Source of the DNA: SZUA-365 sp034002405
GTDB lineage: Bacteria > Bacteroidota > Ignavibacteria > SZUA-365
DNA: 27,942 bases
Assembly: GCA_034002405.1 (NCBI GenBank)
Contig: JAVFAS010000049.1
Coordinates: forward strand, 1 to 27,942
Direction of reading: 5' to 3'
Shown here piece after piece: positions 21,120 to 27,942 of the stretch. Each line of letters begins with the position of its first letter. The first letter of the stretch is position 1. The position numbers and the translations under genes are program-made. The notes beneath the pieces were generated by a model. It was not told the DNA's origin and made no database searches. It saw only the letters and a program-made list of their open reading frames with translations.

Positions 21120-24100
21120 TGAAACGCCCCATCATCGTGGATGTTTCGGTTTCAAGCGAATAAAAATACACCCCGTCGGGAAGAAGCGTGGTGTCATACG
21201 GCAGGACATGCTCGCCCGCCGCGACGTCGCCCCGCAGCGGCACGGCGATGTCCCGTCCCGCGCTGTTGAACACCCGCAGCGTCGCCACCGCGGCGCGGGA
21301 AAGGACAAACGGTAGCATCACCACGTTGTCCGTGACGGGATTCGGCCAGGCGGGGTCGAGGCGCATCGCCGAGGGAGCGGCATCGGCGCCGCCCGCGGAG
21401 AGCAGGGGATTGCCACGCAGGCGCTGGACGATGCCGGCCTTGGAAACGACCCACCCCGTGAGACTGTCGAGGAAGACGGCATCCTGCAGGGCGCCGGCCG
21501 GTGAAAGCCGGGTCCTCTTCCAAGTCGCCCCGACGTCGCCGCTGATCCAGGCCGCGTCGTCATTGAAGATCCACACGACGGGGGACGTCGGAAACGCCTG
21601 TACGTCGAAGGTCCGGCTCCCGCTCATGGGCACGAAGGCCGCACGCCAGCTTGCGCCGCCGTTGACCGAACGGCGCACGACGCCGGAGACATCGTCGACA
21701 CTGAAGCCGCGTCCGTCCGCGGTGAAGGAAATGGAAGAGATATTCTGCGCCGATACTCCGATTTCCTCCCAGCGCAAGCCGCCGTCGGTGGTGCGGAAGA
21801 TGGTGGCAGCGGAGGGATTCGATCCGCCGCTGTTCGACGAAGCGAACCACCCGTTGTTCTCGTCGAAGAAGGTCAGCGTGTTGTCGACCGGGAAGCGCGC
21901 CGGCAGCAGCGCCGCGTTACGCGTCCATGTCACGCCACCATCGGTGGTGCGGGAGACCGCCGCGCTCCGGAGGTTGTCCGGATCCGGCGTGATGGCGATG
22001 CCGCGCTGCCCGTCGTGAAAAAACAGATTGCCGAAACGCTCGTTCACGGCCGCATGCAGCGTCGTCCAGGTTGCGCCGCCGTCGGTCGTTTTCATGATCG
22101 CGCCGCTGCGCGTGCCGACGATGGCGCGGTCGGCGTCGAAGGCGTGGACGTCGAGCACCTGCGCCTTCGTGCCCGGGAGCTGATGATGCGACCAGGTGAC
22201 GCCGCCGTCGACGGAACGCGACACGATCGCACTGTCCCGCGCCAGCCACAGCGCGGCCGGCGCGGCGCAGGCCGCGGCGTTGACCGGCGTGTCGAGGGGT
22301 CGGGGCTGGACGATCTCCCAGTCCTGCGCGTCCGCGCCGCGGACAATAACGGTGAACCAGGTGCCCGCGCGCCCCTCCGAATTCCATGCCTCGATTTCGA
22401 ACTGCGCGGAACCGCCTTCCGCCACCCAGCGCACGACGCCCAGCACCGAGTCGATGGTCGCGCCCGGCGGGGCCTGCAGCAGACGGAAGCGGGCTTCGGG
22501 ATAGGCGTGCACCACGGGAGCATACAGGAAATGCTCCCCGGTGTCGACGGTGTCGCGCACGGTCCATTCGTTCTTAAACACCGGGGGACGGGCGCCCGGG
22601 TCGATCCACCGCAGGTCATACATGCCGCGTCCGTGGGTGATGGCGCGCAGCGTCGCGGTACGGAGGTTGTAGACCAACCGCTGCACGGAAACCGGCGGCA
22701 TGCCGGTCCCGAAGCGTTGCCAACTCGCGCCCGCGTCATCGGAGATGAAGGTGCCGAGGTCGGTGCCCAGGATGAGACGGCCGTCGCGTTCGAGAATGTC
22801 GTTGACGGGGATGTCGGGAAGATTGGCGTTGATGCTGTGCCAGGTCCGTCCCGTGTCGTCGCTGCGCCAGACCTTGTCGATCCCGTAGCGGCTGTAGGTG
22901 GCGTAGAGCACGCCGGGCTGGAAGCTGCGCACGGCGCTGCAATAGCCGGACGGAAGCTGTCCGGTCTCGACCACGTCCCAGCTCTCGCCCGCGTCGCGCG
23001 AAATGGCAACGCTGCCGCCCGCGCCGCCGACAAGGACGGTCTTGCTGTCCCACTCCGCGATGCTCAACGCCGAGACGTAGTAACATCCTCCCGCGGCGGG
23101 GACGACGCAACTGCTTTTCAGCATCCAGTCGAGACCGCCATTGGTGGACTTGTACAGCCGCGAAGTGCCGAGATACAACACGTCCGGATCACCCGGATCC
23201 ATCGCGTACACGATGTAGAACAGCGATGGGTCGAGTCCCATGCCCCGTTGGGCCTTGGTCCAGGTCCGCCCGAAGTCGTCGGAACGGAAGAATTTCAGCG
23301 TCTCGCGCGTGGTATACATCGTCTCGGGACGGACCGGGTTGATCGCCCCGTTGCCGCCGTCGCCGTAGAGCATCAGCGAGAAATCGGGCGCATCAAAGGA
23401 CATCAGGGTCCCGTTATCCTGTGTCCCGCCGAACAGCAACGCGTTGCTCGCGGGATGCATGTCGCCGCCGATGAATTGCGTGATCGAGAGTCCGTAATCC
23501 CGTTTCTCCCAATCCTTCCCGTCATTCGTGCCGACGAAAAATCCACCGTCGTTTCCGAGATACACGATGGAGGGATCCTGCCGGTTGAATTCGATCGCGT
23601 GCTGGTCGACATGCACGATGCCGCCGTAGCCCTGATCGGGCACCCGCGTCCAGCTCGCGCCCCCGTCGGTACTGAATATCAGCTTGACTCCGCCGGCGTA
23701 GACGATGTCCGGATTCTCCGGATGGACACCCATGATGTTGTCGTACCACCCCTGCGAGGTCATGTAATCGAAGGGCACGGTGAGCTTCGTCCAGGTCGCC
23801 CCGGCGTCGGTGGACTTGAACACGCCGAGCAGCGGCGTCGTGACGCCGCCGGTGATCTGCGACACGCCGATGTACAGCACGTCCGGCCGCGCGTCGCAGA
23901 TGCCGATGCTCGTGCGTCCCATGAGCGAATCCACCACGCCGACATCGAGCGCGAACCAGGTCTCTCCGCCATCGGTTGTTTTGTGCATGCCGTAGCGCGC
24001 GGCCGTTCCCCCGCCGAACACCGCGCTGGAATGCGTGTAGAGCACGGCGGGATTCACCGGATCGATGACGATGTCGGACATGCGTCCGGTGAGCACCAGC

Positions 24101-24846
24101 GACCAGGTCGCCCCGGCGTCGCGGCTGCGATAGACGCCGATGCTGTCGGGATTGCGCACGCCGTCGGGAATGGCCGCGAAGAGCTCCCGCGTGTCGAGGG
24201 GATTGATCACCATGTCGCTCGCGCGACCGTAGGGCGGCAGCGTGCCGCGGCCGATTTCGAACCACGTCGTGCCGCCGTCGGTGGACTTGAACATCCCGCC
24301 GCCGTCGAAGGTCCGTTGCGCGTAACTCGCCTCGCCGGTTCCGGCATAGACGACGCTGGTGTCGATTGGATCGATGACCAGGGCGCCCATGGCCTGCGTC
24401 GGCAGTTCATCGGAAACCGACTCCCAGCTTCTCCCCGCGTCATGCGTGCGCCAGATACCGCCACCGGCCGCGCCGACAAGGATGGTGTTCGCGTTTTTCG
24501 GATTCACCGCCACGGCGATGATGCGCCCACCGACGTTGGCCGGTCCGACGTTCTTCCACTCCATCACGGCCTGCACGCCGTCCTTGCCGGATGGCGCGAA
24601 CAGCGGCATCCGCTCTCGCGCGTCCTTCCATGCACGCACGCGTGCGCCTTCGGGCACGGTCCCGCCGGGATAGGTGACGCGGTCGTGAAAGTACCGTGCC
24701 CGGCCGTCGGGCTTGGAGATGACATCCCCGGACGCGTCGCGCGACACTGCGTCCGCGCCGCGGGGAACGATCATCGGATCCTGCTGGGCCATGGCGGACG
24801 TCGCCGCGAGCAGCACGCCCAGCGACAGAAGAATAAGATATCTCAT
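21106..24846 (-). CDS. Giant secreted Asp-box (sortilin/BNR-like) protein with T9SS tail, copy A
   Basis: The protein is 1246 aa. A signal peptide spans residues 1-20 (LILLSLGVLLAATSAMAQ). About 17 Asp-box motifs (S/T-x-D-x-G-x-x-W, such as STDGGTTW and TTDGGVTW) mark beta-propeller blades in two blocks, about 130-735 and 870-1120. They are split by a putative Ig (He_PIG-like) domain at about 755-850 ('PPGATIDSVLGVVRW'). A 'FGGTQDNGT' signature typical of these proteins in Bacteroidota is present. The C-terminus from about 1160 ('DPAWPNPV...DGVYFYSLE') is a T9SS type-A-like sorting tail. Ligand and role are unknown; similar proteins are often described as VPS10/exo-alpha-sialidase-like, but no sialidase active site is evident. 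It starts 18 nt after the stop of copy B, so they are co-transcribed. Confidence 0.92.
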   Translation of the reverse strand: MRYLILLSLGVLLAATSAMAQQDPMIVPRGADAVSRDASGDVISKPDGRARYFHDRVTYPGGTVPEGARVRAWKDARERMPLFAPSGKDGVQAVMEWKNVGPANVGGRIIAVAVNPKNANTILVGAAGGGIWRTHDAGRSWESVSDELPTQAMGALVIDPIDTSVVYAGTGEASYAQRTFDGGGMFKSTDGGTTWFEIGRGTLPPYGRASDMVINPLDTRELFAAIPDGVRNPDSIGVYRSRDAGATWSLVLTGRMSDIVIDPVNPAVLYTHSSAVFGGGTAARYGMHKTTDGGETWFALDVGVVDSLMGRTSIGICDARPDVLYIGVSQITGGVTTPLLGVFKSTDAGATWTKLTVPFDYMTSQGWYDNIMGVHPENPDIVYAGGVKLIFSTDGGASWTRVPDQGYGGIVHVDQHAIEFNRQDPSIVYLGNDGGFFVGTNDGKDWEKRDYGLSITQFIGGDMHPASNALLFGGTQDNGTLMSFDAPDFSLMLYGDGGNGAINPVRPETMYTTRETLKFFRSDDFGRTWTKAQRGMGLDPSLFYIVYAMDPGDPDVLYLGTSRLYKSTNGGLDWMLKSSCVVPAAGGCYYVSALSIAEWDSKTVLVGGAGGSVAISRDAGESWDVVETGQLPSGYCSAVRSFQPGVLYATYSRYGIDKVWRSDDTGRTWHSINANLPDIPVNDILERDGRLILGTDLGTFISDDAGASWQRFGTGMPPVSVQRLVYNLRTATLRAITHGRGMYDLRWIDPGARPPVFKNEWTVRDTVDTGEHFLYAPVVHAYPEARFRLLQAPPGATIDSVLGVVRWVAEGGSAQFEIEAWNSEGRAGTWFTVIVRGADAQDWEIVQPRPLDTPVNAAACAAPAALWLARDSAIVSRSVDGGVTWSHHQLPGTKAQVLDVHAFDADRAIVGTRSGAIMKTTDGGATWTTLHAAVNERFGNLFFHDGQRGIAITPDPDNLRSAAVSRTTDGGVTWTRNAALLPARFPVDNTLTFFDENNGWFASSNSGGSNPSAATIFRTTDGGLRWEEIGVSAQNISSISFTADGRGFSVDDVSGVVRRSVNGGASWRAAFVPMSGSRTFDVQAFPTSPVVWIFNDDAAWISGDVGATWKRTRLSPAGALQDAVFLDSLTGWVVSKAGIVQRLRGNPLLSAGGADAAPSAMRLDPAWPNPVTDNVVMLPFVLSRAAVATLRVFNSAGRDIAVPLRGDVAAGEHVLPYDTTLLPDGVYFYSLETETSTMMGRFIVLR

Positions 24847-24864
24847 AATCGTGTTCTCCCCCGC

Positions 24865-27800
24865 TCAGCGGGCGATGACGAGGCGACGGGTGACGGCCTG
24901 TCCGCCTCCGCGCAGGGTGAGGAAGTACACACCGTTGGCCAGGCCGCGCGGATTCCATCCCGCGACCTGCGTCCCGCCCTCGACCGCGCGGTCGAGGATG
25001 GTGGCGATCTCCTTCCCCTGCGTGTTGTGCAGGGTCAGGACGAGATGTCCCGCGCGCGCGGTGGTGAAGGGAATCATCACCGCGTCGTCGGCGCCGCGGA
25101 CGGGGTTGGGCCAGGCATCGCCCAGCGACAGCGCGGCCGGCATGCTGTGTGGCGTTTCGACCGCGGTCAGCGGATTCGCGATTTGCTTCTGCACGATGCC
25201 CGTGCGCGTCACCGCCCATCCCGTGAGGGAGTCGGCGAAGGCGCAGCCCAGCATGCGTCCGGACGGAATCAACGTGGTTTGCTTCCATGTCGCGCCATCA
25301 TCCTTGGACACCCAGGCGTGTTCGTCCCCGAGTACCCAGACGGCGCGACTGGACGGGTCGGCGGAGAGGCCGACCAGGCGCTCGCCCGCCATGGGATAGA
25401 ATGCCGAAAGCCAGCGCGCGCCGCCGCTCACGGTGCGGCGGATGCGCAAACCGACATCGTCGACGAGCCAGCCCTTCAACGGATCGACGAAGGCGATGTC
25501 GGCGACGAAATCGACATCGCTGCCGGCGGACTTCTCCTCCCACGTCACTCCGCCATCCACCGTGCGGAACACGCTCGCGTCGCTTTGGGCATAGTAGTTC
25601 GAGGACGCGAACCAGCCATACGATTCATCCGAGAAATGGATGGTATTGTACAGCGGGATGCGGGCGTTGAGGCGCTCGGGCACATGCGTCCAGCTCTCAC
25701 CACCATCGCTGGTGTGATACACATCGCTGCTGTCGCCCACGCCCTGCGCGACGGCGATGCCGCGCCGTGCGTCCCAGAAATGCAGGTTGCCGAAGCGCGA
25801 GTCGATCCCGTACAGCACCGGACGCCAGGTCGCACCCGCGTCGGAGGTGATCCAGATGTGGCCGCTGCCGGTGTTCATCAGGCTCTGCGGACCACCGGTG
25901 CCGACCACCGCGCGATCCTTGTCGAAGGCGAACACCGACAGCACCGACACGTCCGTCCCGGGCAAGGTCATGTGCGTCCAGGTACGACCCTCGTCCGTGG
26001 AACGCGAGACGCGCGCGGTATCACGCGCCAGCCAGAGCGAACGGTCGGCGGCGACGAAGACGTGATTGACATGGGCGTCCATTTCGTGCGGCTGCACCAT
26101 TTCCCATTCGGTCGAGACGACATCGGCGGTGCGCAGCGTGAAGGTCTGCGCGCCCGATCCCGCGGTATTGCGCGCCTCGATGGTGACGCGCGCGAACAGA
26201 TCGCTCGCCGTCCATCGCACGATGCCGAGTACCGAGTCGATGGTGGCGCCCGCCGGACCCTCGACCAGCCGGAAGGTCGGCCGCGGCCATGCATGCACGA
26301 CAGGGGCGTAGACAAACGGCTGCGCCATATGCAGAGTGGCCGTGTCGGGCCGGGATACAAAGGTGGGAGGCCGCTGCGCCGGTTCGGTCCACTGCAAATC
26401 GTAGATGCCGCGGCCATGCGTGATCGCGCGCAGGACGCCCGTTTCCTCCTGATACATCAGGCGCTGCACCGACACGGTCGGCATCGTGGTCCCGAGACGC
26501 TGCCAGTTCGTGCCACCGTTGTCGCTGACAAACGTTCCGAGATCCGTGCCGATGACGAGGGTGCCATCGAGCACGGCGATGTCGTTGACCGGCACATCGG
26601 GCAGGTCCCCGGTGATGTTCGTCCAGTTGCGGCCGTAGTCCGTGGACATCCACACCTTGGGTGTTCCCGACCCGCCGAAGGTCGCATACATGACACCGGG
26701 TTCCCAGGTGCGGAACGCGGTACAGGTCGCGCGCGGGAGCTGGCCGGCCGTGACCTGCCAGGTGCGTCCGGCATCGAAGGAGACACCGGTTTGTTCGGGT
26801 GACGCGGCGAGAATGATGCGACTGTCATAGGGAGCGATGCTGACCGCCGTGATGTAGTAGCAGGAACCACTGACGGGGAAGGCGCAGGTGTTGAGCTGTT
26901 CCCAGCTCCGGCCGCCGTTGATGCTCTTGTACATCCGGTACGTCCCAAGATACAGGACATTCGGATCCGTTTTATCCATCGCGTAGGCGATATAGAACAG
27001 CGATCCCTCGTTGGGAAGGTCACCCTGCGCCCAGGTCCACGTCCGGCCGAAATCCTCCGACCGCCAGAGCTTGAGCCGTTCCTGCGTCGTGTAGATGACA
27101 TTCGGGTGTGTCGGGTGGATGAACCCGTGTCCGCCATCCCCGTAGAGCGAGAGCTGGAAACCCGGACCGCCCGCATCGGAAATCAGCGTGCCGTTGTCCT
27201 GCGTCCCGCCGAAGAGGAAGGCGTCGCTGCCGGGATACATGTCGCCGCCGATGAATTGGGTGATGGACAGGCCGATGTCGCGTTTTTCCAGCGCCGCGCC
27301 CTGCGCCGTGATCAGATACAGGCCGCCGTCATTTCCGACATACACGCGGTCGGGATTCGCCGGGTCGAACTCGATTTCATGCTGGTCGACATGCAGGATG
27401 CCGCCCGCGAGCTGGTCGGCGATCCGCGTCCAGCTTCGGCCGCCATCGTCCGAGCGGATGAGCTTGACACCGCCCGCGAATACGATATCGGGATTGACCG
27501 GATCGACACCGATGATGTTGTCGAACCAGCCCTGTGAGGTCATGTAATCGAAGGGCACCGCGAGCTTCGTCCACTGCGCCCCGGCATCGGTGCTTTTGAA
27601 CACTCCGAGCAGCGGCGTGCGGTCGGCGCCGGTGACCTCGGACACGCCGAGATAGAGCACATCGGGGTGCGCGGCGCAGAGTCCCATGCCGGTCCGGCCG
27701 ATCAGCGAGTCGGTCACGCCGATATCGAGCTTCGTCCAGGTGTCCCCGCCGTCGACGGTTTTGAACACACCGTAGCGCGCGGCGGTGTAGCCACCGAGGA

Positions 27801-27942
27801 CCTTGCTGGAAACGGTATACAGGATATTCGGATCCTGTGGGTTGATAATGACATCCGTCGTGCGCGCTGGGAGGACGTGCTGCCAGGTCGCGCCGGCGTC
27901 GGTCGAGCGCCAGATGCCGTTGATCGATTCGTCCGCCAGGCC
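24865..27942 (-). CDS. Giant secreted Asp-box protein with T9SS tail, copy B, N-terminus cut by window edge
   Basis: The frame stays open to the window edge, giving 1025 codons. An apparent GTG start at 27768 is internal: upstream codons continue the alignment with copy A (IWRSTDAGATW, then TAARYGVFKTVDGG). By that alignment about 205 N-terminal residues are missing. About 15 Asp-box motifs, a putative Ig segment ('GPAGATIDSVLGIVRW'), the FGGTQDNGT signature and a T9SS-like tail ('DAWPNPV...NGVYFLTL') follow in the same order as copy A. The two genes are clearly tandem duplicates that have diverged along their length. It would be exported and act outside the cell; ligand unknown. Confidence 0.9.
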   Translation of the reverse strand, partial: GLADESINGIWRSTDAGATWQHVLPARTTDVIINPQDPNILYTVSSKVLGGYTAARYGVFKTVDGGDTWTKLDIGVTDSLIGRTGMGLCAAHPDVLYLGVSEVTGADRTPLLGVFKSTDAGAQWTKLAVPFDYMTSQGWFDNIIGVDPVNPDIVFAGGVKLIRSDDGGRSWTRIADQLAGGILHVDQHEIEFDPANPDRVYVGNDGGLYLITAQGAALEKRDIGLSITQFIGGDMYPGSDAFLFGGTQDNGTLISDAGGPGFQLSLYGDGGHGFIHPTHPNVIYTTQERLKLWRSEDFGRTWTWAQGDLPNEGSLFYIAYAMDKTDPNVLYLGTYRMYKSINGGRSWEQLNTCAFPVSGSCYYITAVSIAPYDSRIILAASPEQTGVSFDAGRTWQVTAGQLPRATCTAFRTWEPGVMYATFGGSGTPKVWMSTDYGRNWTNITGDLPDVPVNDIAVLDGTLVIGTDLGTFVSDNGGTNWQRLGTTMPTVSVQRLMYQEETGVLRAITHGRGIYDLQWTEPAQRPPTFVSRPDTATLHMAQPFVYAPVVHAWPRPTFRLVEGPAGATIDSVLGIVRWTASDLFARVTIEARNTAGSGAQTFTLRTADVVSTEWEMVQPHEMDAHVNHVFVAADRSLWLARDTARVSRSTDEGRTWTHMTLPGTDVSVLSVFAFDKDRAVVGTGGPQSLMNTGSGHIWITSDAGATWRPVLYGIDSRFGNLHFWDARRGIAVAQGVGDSSDVYHTSDGGESWTHVPERLNARIPLYNTIHFSDESYGWFASSNYYAQSDASVFRTVDGGVTWEEKSAGSDVDFVADIAFVDPLKGWLVDDVGLRIRRTVSGGARWLSAFYPMAGERLVGLSADPSSRAVWVLGDEHAWVSKDDGATWKQTTLIPSGRMLGCAFADSLTGWAVTRTGIVQKQIANPLTAVETPHSMPAALSLGDAWPNPVRGADDAVMIPFTTARAGHLVLTLHNTQGKEIATILDRAVEGGTQVAGWNPRGLANGVYFLTLRGGGQAVTRRLVIAR

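Noticed and set aside
22015..26802. Plus-strand open frame of 1595 codons opposite the two Asp-box genes
   Set aside because: It runs through the stop, spacer and start between two well-supported genes, has no signal or domain, and is rich in Arg/His/Gly as expected of a complement frame in GC-rich DNA.
27766..27768. GTG at 27768 as the start of the copy B Asp-box gene
   Set aside because: The frame continues upstream to the window edge and aligns with copy A, so the codon is internal.
1..27942. CRISPR array, tRNA/rRNA genes, insertion sequences or an undescribed defence system
   Set aside because: No spaced direct repeats of CRISPR type, no cloverleaf or rRNA signatures, no transposase or nuclease/toxin domains were found on reading both strands by eye.

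Overview
The window looks like part of a chromosome from a GC-rich member of the FCB group (Bacteroidota / Ignavibacteriota-Kapabacteria-like). I infer this from three proteins that end in type IX secretion (T9SS) type-A-like sorting tails, a PD40/CRD/OmpA lipoprotein of the PorE type, long Asp-box (sortilin/BNR-like) secreted proteins, and short AT-rich promoters with a TATATT -10 element. No species can be named. I saw no tRNA, rRNA, CRISPR array, insertion sequence or phage gene. Almost every gene is on the minus strand; the one clear exception is an FKBP-type isomerase gene at 10352-11044.

Layout from left to right, all minus strand unless stated. (1) 1-3252 is an envelope operon read right to left: outer-membrane barrel protein, PD40/OmpA lipoprotein, then a von Willebrand A protein cut by the window edge. 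It is driven by a near-consensus promoter at 3430-3457 with a ~170-nt structured leader and an operator-like inverted repeat at the predicted start of transcription. (2) 3581-10131 is a tightly packed run of seven genes: RluA-family pseudouridine synthase, SAM methyltransferase, exported DUF6599-like protein, Nudix hydrolase, NamZ-type exo-muramidase, lipoprotein, and a degenerate HisA-like TIM-barrel protein. Several junctions are 8 nt or less or overlap. (3) A plus-strand FKBP lipoprotein follows, with a textbook terminator. (4) 11214-16101 is a hydCBA operon for a trimeric, electron-bifurcating-type [FeFe] hydrogenase (NuoE-like, NuoF-like and catalytic subunits), followed by a CheY-like regulator beyond a perfect 14-bp hairpin. 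Its promoter is followed by a perfect 20-bp palindrome, and two identical LacI-operator-like sites lie further upstream. (5) 16339-16601 holds a small membrane protein gene with two overlapping leader hairpins. (6) 16804-27942 encodes an exported S8 protease, an Ig-domain lipoprotein and two tandem paralogous giant Asp-box proteins, the last cut by the window edge.

The physiology suggested is an anaerobe or facultative anaerobe that couples NAD(P)H and reduced ferredoxin to H2, salvages cell-wall material and exports large beta-propeller proteins and proteases through T9SS. The observations that ordinary annotation would miss are the regulatory architecture around the hydrogenase and the small membrane gene, catalytic-residue changes in the HisA-like, RluA-like and HydA proteins, and two tandem-repeat arrays that share a GTCCGGGTCG-like core.
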